A DNA stretch of 64,000 nt from Croceicoccus marinus (GTDB taxonomy: Bacteria > Pseudomonadota > Alphaproteobacteria > Sphingomonadales > Sphingomonadaceae), in assembly GCF_001661675.2 (NCBI RefSeq), contig NZ_CP019602.1, positions 2,195,501 through 2,259,500 of the forward strand. Direction: 5' to 3'. The notes beneath the pieces were generated by a model that was not told where the DNA came from, made no database searches, and worked only from the letters and a program-made list of their open reading frames with translations. How positions within the stretch are numbered: position 1 is the first letter of the stretch; each line of letters starts with the position of its first letter. The position numbers and the translations under genes were made by a program. Of this stretch, positions 1 to 9,398 are shown one piece after another.

Positions 1-438
1 GAAACGCTGGCGGCGGCGATGGCGGGCAACGACGATGTCTCGTCGATGAGCAGGGCGCTGCAGGAAACCGGGTTGGCGCAGGTATTCGACGGCAGTGCCG
101 CCTATACGGTGCTCGCTCCCAGCAATGATGCGCTGGGAGCTCTGGAGCAGGAGCAGGCGCTGAACGACGAGGAGCATCGCGCGCTGCTGGCAGCGGTGCT
201 GCGCGAGCACGTGCTCCCCGGCGCGCTGACGCCCGAGGATATCGAAAACGCGATCGAGGTGCAGAACGGCGCGGTGTCGATCCAGACGATGGGCGACGGC
301 ACCATGCGCTTTGCGATGGACGGCGAGCAGCTGACCGTCACGGACCAGAACGGCCGGAGCGCGAATATCAGCGGGGATGCGATCCTGGCCAGCAACGGCG
401 TTGTCATTCCGATCGACGGCGTGCTGAAAACGCCCTGA
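1..438 (+). CDS. Fasciclin-domain protein, 5' end cut by the window
   Basis: The reading frame is open from base 1 and ends at TGA 436-438, so only the C-terminal 145 residues are seen. They make up most of one fasciclin (FAS1) domain: a YTVLAPSNDA stretch (the conserved H1 region), a central LREHVLPG segment and a closing SNGVVIPIDGVL block, which is the usual domain end. FAS1 proteins are generally secreted or envelope-attached and mediate adhesion. The signal peptide, if any, lies outside the window. It converges on tamB with a 22-base gap. The family is clear; the role in this organism is unknown. Confidence 0.85.
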   Translation, partial: ETLAAAMAGNDDVSSMSRALQETGLAQVFDGSAAYTVLAPSNDALGALEQEQALNDEEHRALLAAVLREHVLPGALTPEDIENAIEVQNGAVSIQTMGDGTMRFAMDGEQLTVTDQNGRSANISGDAILASNGVVIPIDGVLKTP

Positions 439-460
439 TCGCGCCTGCCTTCGCGGCCTG

Positions 461-3400
461 TCAGTAATCCTTGCTGACCTCTGCCGACACGGCGTTATAT
501 CCTATCGACGACACGGTGCCGAGCAGCGAGAGCCAGCTCGTCACCCGGTACTCAAGCTCGGTCGCGCTATAGCCCTTGCCGTCGGTGACCAGTTCCACAT
601 AGAAATCCCGGCCGATATATTCGCCCACCGCCACGCTGGTGCCGCGGCCCAGCGCCTCGTCCGCGCCGATCACGCGCAGCCGATCGACGCCGATGGCGCT
701 GCGCAGCCGGTTGATCGGGTCGATCCCGCCGCCGCCGCTCTGCAGCGAAGCCAGCGCCGCGCCCAGCTGCACCGCCTCGGGCGCCGAGATATTGGCGACC
801 GAATCGCCGAAAAGCAGCCGTGACAGCACTTCCTCCTCGGGCAGGGCGGGGACGGAGGAGAAGCTGATCTCGGGCGCATCGGCGGTGCCCTGGATCAATA
901 TGTTGGCGTTGATGTCGTTGACGTCGGCCTCCGCCTCCACGTCCAGGCGCGGATCGGGCGGATTCTCGCCCGAGAAGGTGATGCGTCCGCGCGTCAGGTC
1001 GAAACGCTTGCCCGCGAACTGATAACCGCCCCGCACCAGATCGGCCTGGCCGTACAGGATCGGCGCATTGGTATCGCCGCGCAGCCGCACGTCGACGCCC
1101 CATTCGCTGTCGAGGCCCATTCCGGTCACGGTGAAGCGGTTGTTCGCCTGCACGTCGATCAGATACCGCCAGGGCTCGCCGGGCGCGCGGCGTGTCTGGC
1201 GGTCGGCGGGCACGTTGATTTCTCGGCGGGGGATGCTTGGCAACGTGGCGACCTCGCTCGCCTGTCCCAGCCTCCACCGCCCCGAGATCATGTCGAGCCG
1301 TCCCGCGACCACGCCCACATTGTTGCGGGCGACGACCCGGATGGGGCCGCTGACCACCGCCGCCATGTCGTCGCGGTTAAGGATGCGCGCACGGTTCGCG
1401 GCCAGCCGGATATCCATGCTGACCCCCTCGCCGAACACCTGCGAAAGGTCGATCGATCCGCTGCCCGTGACGGTGCCTTCCCCCGACACGCCGCTGAAGC
1501 GCGGCAGGCGCAGCAGCGACCCGTCGAATGTGCCGACGACCGATATGTCAGTGACGTCGGTGCCGGTGAGCGAGCTTTGCAGGCGCAGATCGTCTCCGCG
1601 CAGCGTACCGCGGATCTGCGGCCTGCGGATCGTGCCGTGCATGTCGCCCGCGATCCGTACGTTCCCGGTAAAATCGAACAATTCCACTCCGGTCAGCCGC
1701 CACAAGGCGTCGGCGGGCCCGCCATAGCGCAATTGCGCGAACAGCGACCCCGTCATCAGCCGTTCGACCAGCGCCCCCTCGGCAGGAAGGTCGCTGATCC
1801 GCGCCTGCAGGCGGCCGTGGCGGGCCGAATCCTCGCGGATGATGGTGCGCATCTCGAAATCCTGAGGCGCCAGCTCGGCCACCATCGCCACATCGACCGG
1901 GCGCGAGGTCAGCACCAGTCCCGACCGGGTCAGGTCGTCGAACAGCAATCGCGCGCGGCCCGTGGCGGGCGCATCGGCAGGATCCATGAAATCGACGATG
2001 CCCGATACCCGGCCCCCGATGTCGAGATTGTCGACGAACAGGTTCATCGCATTCAGCGGCATGTCGACGACGCGAACGCTTGCCTCCGTCGTGTCGCCGA
2101 ACCGCCCTTCGGCCTGGATCGTGCCGCCCGCGAAATCGATCTGGCTTCGCTGCAGCGCCCAGCCGCTGTCATCGCGCAGCAGCACGACCGCGCGCGGCAT
2201 CGAGATCGCCTCGCCGGCATAGCGGCCGCGCCCGGCGACCTCGATCCGGTCGCCCGACACCTCGCCCGCCATGCGCAGGAAGAAGCGGCTGCCGCGCCGC
2301 CCCGCCAGGAAGGCCTTGAAGGTGCCCGCGCCGTTTTCGACCCGGCCCTCCGCCGCGAACCGGCCCACGAAAAGCTCGCCCCGCGCGATGCCCTGCGCAT
2401 TGATGGCGACGTCGATGGTCGGCGCTTCGCCCAGCACGCCGCTGGCGCGGATATGCGCCAGTCGCACGGTGATCGGCGTTTCGCCGCGGAAGCTGGCATC
2501 GCGCAGGACGATGTCGGTCTCGAACCCCTGCCCCGCCGCTTGCGGAGCCAGCGAGACGGTGCCTTCCGCGCCGCCGCCACTGACGACAAGCTCGCCCGCG
2601 ACGCCGCCATCCAGGGCAACCAGTTCGCCCGACAGATTGGTATCGCTGACGGTAAAGCGGTTGACCGCGATGCGCAGCGGCTGATCGTTGGCGGCGGAGA
2701 TGCCGATATTGCCCGCAAACGGCCCGAGCATCGACTGCCCCTCGGTGTCGATCACGAAGCCATCCTCGCTGGGCGCAAGGGTGACGCGCATGTCGGTAAC
2801 GCCCGCGGCGGGCAGAGGATTGGCGAAGACCAGCTCGGCATGCGGCCCTTCGCCGTCCACGCTCCCGTCGATGGTGAAGGCACCGAACTGGTCGTGCACC
2901 CCCTCGCCCGACAGGCTGACCGTGCCGTCCACCGACCGTTCGCCCGACAGTCTGAGGTCGAGGCGCGGCGCGTCCAGCCGGGCACTGCGGATCAGGATGG
3001 GGGCGGAGCCCGCCATCGACACATCGGCGCTGAACGCGATGGGCGCGCCGACATAGGTTTCCAGCGTGGCATTGGTAACCTGGACCATGCGCCCGTCGAC
3101 CTTCGCGGTCAGGCTCCATCCCGACCGACCGCCGATCAGCGCATCGACCTGCGCCCGCGCATTGGCGCTGCCCAGCCCGTTCAGCATCACGCCATTGGCG
3201 ATCACCGGCCCGGTCAGGCGATAGCGCGACTGCCGCACATTGCCGTCAAGCGCCAGCCGCGCGCTTAGGCCCGAGGAATCGAACACGATGTCGGGGGCGA
3301 CCAGACGGTCCCCGCCGAACGTGAAAGTGGCGCTCAGCCTTGCCCTGCGCAGCCGCGGATCGACCATGGCGCTGCCGGTGGCGATGCTGCTGGCGCTGGC

Positions 3401-4669
3401 GGTCATCGGTACCCGCAGGCGCGACCCGTTCCAGTTGGCGACGCCGCTTGCCGCGACATCGCGCGCCAGCGCCGCGCCCTGCCCGATGCGCGCCGCCTCG
3501 ACGGTATAGGCGATGGCCAGGTTCTCGCGGAAATCGCCTTCCAGGCCCAGCCGCGCCTGCAACCCTTGCGCCTGCCAGCCGGGACCCAGCAGGGCCGGAT
3601 CGGTGGCGCGCAGCCGGACGCCGAAATCGTCCAGCCGGTTCGCGTTCAGGTCGATCTCGCCGCGCGCCAGCGCTTCGATCCGTTCACCGACCAGCACATA
3701 GCGCCCGTCGATCACGCTATCCTCGAACGTGCCGCGCGCATTGACGTTGAGCACGCCGCCCACCGCGCGGGCCGCGATGCCGGTCAGATAGCCGTCCGGC
3801 CTTACCTGGCCCAGCACGCCATAGACATCGTCCTGCTTGGTCAGCGTCATCGCGGCCAGGGTGGCGCCGCCCTGCCGGATGCGGGCATAGCCCTTCCAGT
3901 CGGTCCACCGGCCGTCGCCGCCGATATTGACCTGCAGATCCTCCTCGGCCCCCGTCATGGCCGCAAGCAGCCCGTCCGCCGGCGCGTTGTAGTCGATCAT
4001 CAGGTCGAGCACATCACCGCCCTCATCGGCATCGAGCCGCGCGTAGAGCCGGTCCTCGCCCCCCAGTATGCCGAACATGCCGATCTTCGCGCGTCCATCG
4101 GTGATGTCGACCGTCGCCGCGAAGTCGACGGTTCGCTCGAACCCCGCCACCGCTTCGTCCACGCGCAGATCGTCGATGATCAGCCGGTCGATCCGGACGT
4201 CGAAATCCGGCAGGATCGGCGCGTCGGGATCGCCGGGGTTCAGTTCCGGCATGCGCAGCAAGTGCCCGCGCCGCGCGACCAGGCGGCGCACGTCCAGCCC
4301 GCTGGAGAACCAGTGCAAGGGCCGCCAGTCCAGCTCCACCGTGGGAACGCGCAGGAACTCGCCCTCGGGGTCGGACAGGACCACGTCGGTCAGCTCCGCC
4401 TCGCCCAGCAGCGATCCCTCGATCCGCCCGATCCGGATGCGCAGGCCCGATGCCGGTGCATAGGACGCAAGGCTGTTGGCGATGAAGCGGTGGCCGATGG
4501 GGCTGTCGATCAGCACCGCGCCAAGTCCCAGCAAGGCGACCAGGGCGATCAGCCCGGCCGCGATGCGGATGCGCCAGTAGCGCCCCCAGTCGCGGCCCTG
4601 CTTCGCGGCGGGCGGCGGCGCGGCTTCGGCCATGGCGGCGTCTTCGCCCGCGGTCGGTTCCCCCGCCAT
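461..4669 (-). CDS. tamB: Translocation and assembly module protein TamB (DUF490/AsmA-like bridge protein)
   Basis: 1402 residues. A short cytoplasmic N-terminus is followed by one membrane helix at about residues 34-53 (rich in I, A, L and G), then a very long beta-rich periplasmic region and a C-terminal TamB/DUF490 domain ending in an aromatic residue. In the family this protein spans the periplasm and works with TamA in outer-membrane protein insertion or phospholipid transport. The start ATG overlaps the TGA of the upstream tamA by one base (TGATG), so the two are probably translationally coupled. The length is typical. The exact substrate cannot be told from sequence. Confidence 0.93.
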   Translation of the reverse strand: MAGEPTAGEDAAMAEAAPPPAAKQGRDWGRYWRIRIAAGLIALVALLGLGAVLIDSPIGHRFIANSLASYAPASGLRIRIGRIEGSLLGEAELTDVVLSDPEGEFLRVPTVELDWRPLHWFSSGLDVRRLVARRGHLLRMPELNPGDPDAPILPDFDVRIDRLIIDDLRVDEAVAGFERTVDFAATVDITDGRAKIGMFGILGGEDRLYARLDADEGGDVLDLMIDYNAPADGLLAAMTGAEEDLQVNIGGDGRWTDWKGYARIRQGGATLAAMTLTKQDDVYGVLGQVRPDGYLTGIAARAVGGVLNVNARGTFEDSVIDGRYVLVGERIEALARGEIDLNANRLDDFGVRLRATDPALLGPGWQAQGLQARLGLEGDFRENLAIAYTVEAARIGQGAALARDVAASGVANWNGSRLRVPMTASASSIATGSAMVDPRLRRARLSATFTFGGDRLVAPDIVFDSSGLSARLALDGNVRQSRYRLTGPVIANGVMLNGLGSANARAQVDALIGGRSGWSLTAKVDGRMVQVTNATLETYVGAPIAFSADVSMAGSAPILIRSARLDAPRLDLRLSGERSVDGTVSLSGEGVHDQFGAFTIDGSVDGEGPHAELVFANPLPAAGVTDMRVTLAPSEDGFVIDTEGQSMLGPFAGNIGISAANDQPLRIAVNRFTVSDTNLSGELVALDGGVAGELVVSGGGAEGTVSLAPQAAGQGFETDIVLRDASFRGETPITVRLAHIRASGVLGEAPTIDVAINAQGIARGELFVGRFAAEGRVENGAGTFKAFLAGRRGSRFFLRMAGEVSGDRIEVAGRGRYAGEAISMPRAVVLLRDDSGWALQRSQIDFAGGTIQAEGRFGDTTEASVRVVDMPLNAMNLFVDNLDIGGRVSGIVDFMDPADAPATGRARLLFDDLTRSGLVLTSRPVDVAMVAELAPQDFEMRTIIREDSARHGRLQARISDLPAEGALVERLMTGSLFAQLRYGGPADALWRLTGVELFDFTGNVRIAGDMHGTIRRPQIRGTLRGDDLRLQSSLTGTDVTDISVVGTFDGSLLRLPRFSGVSGEGTVTGSGSIDLSQVFGEGVSMDIRLAANRARILNRDDMAAVVSGPIRVVARNNVGVVAGRLDMISGRWRLGQASEVATLPSIPRREINVPADRQTRRAPGEPWRYLIDVQANNRFTVTGMGLDSEWGVDVRLRGDTNAPILYGQADLVRGGYQFAGKRFDLTRGRITFSGENPPDPRLDVEAEADVNDINANILIQGTADAPEISFSSVPALPEEEVLSRLLFGDSVANISAPEAVQLGAALASLQSGGGGIDPINRLRSAIGVDRLRVIGADEALGRGTSVAVGEYIGRDFYVELVTDGKGYSATELEYRVTSWLSLLGTVSSIGYNAVSAEVSKDY

Positions 4670-6921
4670 CAGAACGCCTGCCCCAGCGAGATATAGACCG
4701 CGATCCTGCCGTCATCGGGGCGCGGGTTCAGCGGCGTTGCGACATCGAAGCGCAGCGGCCCGAAATTGGTGTGATAGCGCACGCCCACGCCCGCGCCATA
4801 TTGCATGCCGCCCAGCCTTGGCGAGCTGTCGTTGGCGACCGTCCCGGCATCGATGAACGGCACGATCGAGATTGCCCCGTCGAGCAGCCCGGTGCGATAG
4901 CGCGCCTCGAGCGAGAACTCGCTGAGCGAGAGGCCGCCGGTCGGATCGCCAAGATCGTCCTTGGGCCCGATTTCCTGATAGCCATAGCCGCGCACCGATC
5001 CGCCGCCGCCCGCATAGAGCCTGCGCGAAGGCGCGATGTTCGATATGTCGGTGCCGACGATGGTGCCGAACCTGGCCCTGCCGGCGACGACCAGCCGCTC
5101 GCTCACCGGCTGGTAATAGCGTCCCTCGGCCCAGCTGCGCAGATAGGCCGAACGCTCGCCGCCGGTGTGCGACAGCTCGGGACTGGCGAACAGCGCGACG
5201 CGCCAGCCGCGCGTGGGGTCGAGCAGGTCGTCGCTCTTGTCATAGATCACCTCGCCCGGAAGCGCGGCGACGATATAGGTCTCGCGCGGGCCGGTCAGCC
5301 CGCCCAAGGTGCCTTCGCGCTCCTGCGTGGCGACAAGCTCCAGGCCGATCGACCAGGCCAGCACCTTCTGGAACAGCAGGGTCGACAGCCTCTCGAACCT
5401 GGCCACGCCCGATATCGTGCGCGCCTCGTACGCATCGCGGTCGATGGTGCTGGCGAACACGTCAAGCGTCAGCACCCGGTCGCGCCCGTGCCAGTTGTTG
5501 CGGCGGAACGTCGCGCCCGCCAGCTGCTCCTGCGTGCCCGCGATCGCGTGCAGCTGAAGCATGCCCTCGGGCGGGAACAGGTTGCGGTGCTCCCAGCGCA
5601 CCTCGGTCCGGATGCCGCGGCCGGTGTCGTATCCGACGGCGCCCGCGATGGTGCGCAGCGGCGCCTGCGTGAGCGCGACATCAACCGCGACCGTGCCCGG
5701 TTCGCCATTCGCCGGCGGTGCCACTTCGCGCGGGGTTACCGACAGCGAGGAGACGAGCCCGGTGCTGAGGATCGCGCGGCGAAGATCGTCGACCTCGCTC
5801 GCCTGATAGATTTCGCCCGCGTCGAATTGCGCGATTTCCGACAAATGGCGGCTGGACAGGAATTCGGGGTCGCTGCTGATGACCTCGCCAAAGCGGTACT
5901 GGCCGCCCGGCGTGACCGGCAGCGTCAGATCGCCCTCGTCGCTTGCGTGGTCGATCAACAGGTCGGGCTGGCCGACTTCGGCGAAGGCATAGCCCGTCTC
6001 GCCCAGCGCGACGCCAAGGTCGATGCGCTCGGCGACGATGCGGTCTTCCTGGATGAAATCGCCCGTCCGGATCTCGAACGCATCGCGCAGCGCGGCGAAA
6101 TCGTCCTCCGCAGCCTCCAGCCCCGGCAACGCGACCTCGCCATAGCGATAGCGTTCGCCCGGATCGATGGTGAAGACATATTGCGCGTCGCTGGCGACGA
6201 CTGCGCCGGCTTCGCCCGATCCCTCTCCCGCGGGAGGGGTTTCGACCCGCTGGCGCACGTCGGCGTCGTAGAAGCCATACACCGCCAGCATGTCGGACAG
6301 CAGCGCGGCGTCCTCCTCCGCGCGATTGGCAAGCTGGGCGAGATTGTCGTCGTCGTCGCGCAGCGTCTCGATATCCGACAGCCCCTCGAAGCGGGCGATG
6401 AATTCGTCGAACTGGCCGAACTGGGCAAAGGATGCGGGGTGGCTGAGCACGATGCGCCGCGACAGCTCCGTCTCGGCCAGTTCGTCCTCGTCCGTATCGC
6501 CTTCGCCGCCGCGCTCCGCCATGCCGGGCAGCGCCAGGTCCGCCGCGGGCCGCCCGCTTTCCCGGCTGAGCAATTGCTCGAGCTCGGGGTCGATCTCGAT
6601 CTCCTGCAGCTCGACCTCGAAATCCTCGGCCTCGGGCCACTCGATCGAAAAGCCGGTGTCGGTCAGATCGCTATCGGCATCGGCTTCCTCGGGCACAGGG
6701 GTGGCGGCAGCCTCGGTATCCATCGCCCAGGCTTCGGGGTTGGCGACGGCCGCGTCGGGGATCAGCGCTTCCAGTTCGGGATCGGCGTCCAGGCTTTGCG
6801 CGCCAGCGGCAGGCGCGAGCGCGACTGCGGCGCCTGCCGTCAGCAGCAGCGCCCATGTCGCGATCCGGATTGTCGAAAATGCGCCGGCGTCGAAGCAGTA
6901 CGCTTCGGTGTCAGCCTTCAA
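4669..6921 (-). CDS. tamA: TamA/BamA-family outer membrane protein with POTRA domains
   Basis: About 750 residues when started at TTG 6921. A signal peptide ends near the motif APAAGAQS. An unusual acidic stretch of roughly 100 residues (rich in E and D) follows, then POTRA-like repeats, then a C-terminal 16-strand beta barrel with the family VRGY motif and a terminal Phe (GQAF). It is the outer-membrane partner of TamB, whose ATG it overlaps. No in-frame ATG lies just before the signal peptide. The frame stays open further upstream but runs through bpt in another frame, so TTG 6921, which overlaps the bpt stop by 11 bases, is the best guess. Confidence 0.85.
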   Translation of the reverse strand: MKADTEAYCFDAGAFSTIRIATWALLLTAGAAVALAPAAGAQSLDADPELEALIPDAAVANPEAWAMDTEAAATPVPEEADADSDLTDTGFSIEWPEAEDFEVELQEIEIDPELEQLLSRESGRPAADLALPGMAERGGEGDTDEDELAETELSRRIVLSHPASFAQFGQFDEFIARFEGLSDIETLRDDDDNLAQLANRAEEDAALLSDMLAVYGFYDADVRQRVETPPAGEGSGEAGAVVASDAQYVFTIDPGERYRYGEVALPGLEAAEDDFAALRDAFEIRTGDFIQEDRIVAERIDLGVALGETGYAFAEVGQPDLLIDHASDEGDLTLPVTPGGQYRFGEVISSDPEFLSSRHLSEIAQFDAGEIYQASEVDDLRRAILSTGLVSSLSVTPREVAPPANGEPGTVAVDVALTQAPLRTIAGAVGYDTGRGIRTEVRWEHRNLFPPEGMLQLHAIAGTQEQLAGATFRRNNWHGRDRVLTLDVFASTIDRDAYEARTISGVARFERLSTLLFQKVLAWSIGLELVATQEREGTLGGLTGPRETYIVAALPGEVIYDKSDDLLDPTRGWRVALFASPELSHTGGERSAYLRSWAEGRYYQPVSERLVVAGRARFGTIVGTDISNIAPSRRLYAGGGGSVRGYGYQEIGPKDDLGDPTGGLSLSEFSLEARYRTGLLDGAISIVPFIDAGTVANDSSPRLGGMQYGAGVGVRYHTNFGPLRFDVATPLNPRPDDGRIAVYISLGQAF

Positions 6922-7771
6922 GAATGCGATACTTGTCCTGTGCGCAGGGCATTCCGTCCTTGCTGGTGCCGACCTGCTCCTTGTCGCTGTCGGCGCGCGG
7001 CTGCGCGACCGTAGCGGCAATAAGCGCATCCTGCCTGCCAGCATCAAAACGTTCCCAGCCCTCGCGACCCAGCCGTTCCATGGGCCGGTAACGGATCTTG
7101 TACTGCATGCGCGAGGAACCCTCGATCCAATAGCCCAGATAGACATAGGGCAGACCGGCTTTCGCGGCGCGGTCAATGTGGTCGAGTATGATGTAATTGC
7201 CAAGCCCCGATCGATCGGGGTGATGCGGATCGTAGAACGAATAGATCATTGAAAGACCGTCGTTCTGCCGGTCGGTCAGGCATGCGCCGATCAGCTTGCC
7301 GGGGCGTCCGCCCACGTCGGGCTCGCGATATTCCACGACATAGGAGGTGACCGGCGTCTGCTCGATCATGTCAGCATAGTCCATCGAATCCATCGCGGAC
7401 ATGCCGCCGCCCGGATGCCGCGCCTTCAGATATTGCTGCAGCAGATCATATTGCTCGACCGTCGACCAGGGGCGGCAGGCCGATGCGACCAGATCGGCAT
7501 TCTTCGCCATCGTCCGGGTCTGCGTGCGCGAAGGAACGAATTCCTCTGCCACCACGCGGACCGAGACGCAAGCGTTGCAGCCGGCACAGCTTGGCCGATA
7601 GGCGACTGTCTGGCTGCGACGAAAGCCGATCCGGCCAAGTGCATCGTTAAGGGCGTCGGCATCGGGACCGGCAAGTTCCGTGAAGACCTTCCGCTCCTGA
7701 CGACCCGGCAGATATGGGCACGGTGCCGGGGCGGTGACGTAAAAGCGGGGGAACCTCACGGGTGCGGACAC
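6911..7771 (-). CDS. bpt: Aspartate/glutamate leucyltransferase (arginyltransferase family)
   Basis: 286 residues from a GTG start. Bpt transfers leucine from Leu-tRNA to N-terminal Asp or Glu, making the protein a substrate of the ClpS/ClpAP N-degron pathway; a clpS homologue lies at 54.7 kb of this window. Seen here are the N-terminal [11 protein letters not shown] box, the cysteine cluster [10 protein letters not shown] at about residues 61-70, and the C-terminal [11 protein letters not shown] core of the ATE/Bpt fold. Length matches bacterial Bpt (about 240-280). It lies upstream of tamA on the same strand. Bpt rather than Aat is supported by the Cys-rich N-terminal domain. Confidence 0.93.
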   Translation of the reverse strand: MSAPVRFPRFYVTAPAPCPYLPGRQERKVFTELAGPDADALNDALGRIGFRRSQTVAYRPSCAGCNACVSVRVVAEEFVPSRTQTRTMAKNADLVASACRPWSTVEQYDLLQQYLKARHPGGGMSAMDSMDYADMIEQTPVTSYVVEYREPDVGGRPGKLIGACLTDRQNDGLSMIYSFYDPHHPDRSGLGNYIILDHIDRAAKAGLPYVYLGYWIEGSSRMQYKIRYRPMERLGREGWERFDAGRQDALIAATVAQPRADSDKEQVGTSKDGMPCAQDKYRILEG

Positions 7772-8082
7772 GAATCTGGGCCTGTACCTCTCAACCGTCG
7801 ATCCGGTGGTCGACTGATGTTCCGGACTGCCCAGCCGATGAAGGCCGAAATGGGCACCGCGCGGCAGGCGGCGACCAGGAAAAGCCAGCCATACCGCGCG
7901 TAAGACCTATATGCCCGCCGCGGTCCAAAGATTAAAGACCGTTAACTACGAATCGAGAAAAAAGACGAAATTTAGCCGGTTTTCGCCGGACACCCGCCCC
8001 AATTGGACCATTCCCGATACCGCCCCGGCCAATAGCGCGCCCGATACCCGCCGCAATAGGGGCGCGAATCGAACAGGTCGTG
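7772..8082. other. 311-base intergenic stretch between ilvA and bpt
   Basis: Both flanking genes are on the minus strand, so this is the ilvA 3' flank and the bpt leader. It contains an A/T-richer patch at about 7925-7975 and an imperfect inverted repeat at 8036-8066 (CGCGCCC paired with GGGCGCG) without a clear T tract on the minus strand. No reading frame with a good start was seen. Confidence 0.5.
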
Positions 8083-9339
8083 TCAGGCAAGCTCGACCGT
8101 GCTGACCTGATAGCCCTTGGACCGAAGGTCTGCGATCAGGCCTTCGATCTGTGCACCGTCGCGCGCCTCGCACTCGATATCGGTGATCAGGCCCTTGGCC
8201 GGCAGCGTGGTGAAGATGCGCTGGTGATAGATTTCGATGATGTTGACGTTGTGCTCGTCGAACGCATGCATCACGCGGAACAAGGCGCCGGGGCGGTCCT
8301 GCAGCGTGACGCGCAGCCGCGCCAGACGCCCCGACCGCGCCAGGTCGCGCAGCAGCACGTTGGCCAGCAGCCGCGTATCGATATTGCCGCCGCACAGCAC
8401 CAGCCCGACCTTCTTGCCGCGGAACTGGTCCGGGTTCGACAGCACCGCGGCCAGCCCGGCGGAGCCCGCGCCTTCGACCACCGTCTTCTCGATCTGGAGC
8501 AGCAGCGAGACGGCATTCTCCAGCGCCGCCTCGTCCACCAGCAATATGTCGTCGACCAGCTCGGCGATCACGCGCGAAGTGATCTCGCCCGGTGCCTTCA
8601 CCGCGATCCCCTCGGCCAGCGTATCGCCGCCGCAGACAAGCTCCTCGCCCCTGATGCGCGCGAACATCGAGGGATAGAGCGCCGACTGCACGCCCACGAT
8701 GCCGATGTCGGGGTTGATGTCGCGCGCGATCGTCGCGATGCCCGAAATCAGCCCGCCGCCGCCGATCGGAACGACCAGAGTGTCGAGGTCGGGCTGGTCC
8801 TCCAGCATCTCGAGCCCCACGGTGCCCTGCCCCGCCGCGACGAAGGGATCGTCGAACGGATGCACGAACGTCAGGCCCAGCTCCTTCTCAAGCTTGCGGG
8901 CATGGGCCGAGGCATCGTCGAAAGTCTCGCCTTCGAGCACGACCTTGCCGCCAACGCTCTCGGTCTGCATGATCTTCACGGTCGGAGTGGTGCGCGGCAT
9001 CACGATGGTGACGGGCACGCCCAGCCGGGTGCCGTGATAGGACAGCCCCTGCGAATGGTTGCCCGCCGATGCCGCGATCACGCCGCGCTCGCGCTGTTCC
9101 TGCGTCAGCTGCAGCAGCGCGTTCAGCGCGCCGCGTTCCTTGTACGCGGCGGTGAACTGCTGGTTTTCGAACTTCAGCCAGATGTCCGCGCCGGTAATCT
9201 GCGACAGCGTCAGCGACTTGAGCATCGGGGTGCGCACGACCTGTCCGGCAATGCGCCGTGCGGCGGCGCGCACGTCATCGGCATTGAAAGGAAGGTCGGT
9301 ACGCGCGCCCGCGGCGGTGTCGGTCTGAAGCTGGGACAT
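8083..9339 (-). CDS. ilvA: Threonine ammonia-lyase (threonine deaminase)
   Basis: 418 residues. It converts threonine to 2-oxobutanoate, the first step toward isoleucine, using PLP. The PLP lysine is K67 in AAYKERGA. The substrate loop SAGNHSQG is at residues 91-98, and the phosphate-binding glycine loop GGGGL is near residue 195. An ACT regulatory domain fills roughly the last 80 residues (GALFRVMHAFDEHN). The single ACT domain and the length match the shorter catabolic or TdcB-like/IlvA1 forms rather than the 510-residue two-ACT enzyme. It is transcribed away from the divergent amidohydrolase gene. Confidence 0.95.
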   Translation of the reverse strand: MSQLQTDTAAGARTDLPFNADDVRAAARRIAGQVVRTPMLKSLTLSQITGADIWLKFENQQFTAAYKERGALNALLQLTQEQRERGVIAASAGNHSQGLSYHGTRLGVPVTIVMPRTTPTVKIMQTESVGGKVVLEGETFDDASAHARKLEKELGLTFVHPFDDPFVAAGQGTVGLEMLEDQPDLDTLVVPIGGGGLISGIATIARDINPDIGIVGVQSALYPSMFARIRGEELVCGGDTLAEGIAVKAPGEITSRVIAELVDDILLVDEAALENAVSLLLQIEKTVVEGAGSAGLAAVLSNPDQFRGKKVGLVLCGGNIDTRLLANVLLRDLARSGRLARLRVTLQDRPGALFRVMHAFDEHNVNIIEIYHQRIFTTLPAKGLITDIECEARDGAQIEGLIADLRSKGYQVSTVELA

Positions 9340-9398
9340 AGGCGAAAGCCCCTATCGGATCTGGCGCCGCTTGCAAATGCGGTTTAGACCCCGGCGGC

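Noticed and set aside
1577..3268. Open frame (563 codons) antisense to tamB
   Set aside because: Composition is shadow-like and there is no recognisable domain; tamB fits as one continuous gene.
4771..7014. Long open frame (747 codons) on the plus strand
   Set aside because: It is antisense to tamA, is arginine-, histidine- and aspartate-rich, shows no domain, and arises from the high GC third positions of the real gene.
7911..8105. Small plus-strand frame between bpt and ilvA
   Set aside because: No ribosome site, basic shuffled composition, and it runs into the ilvA 3' end.
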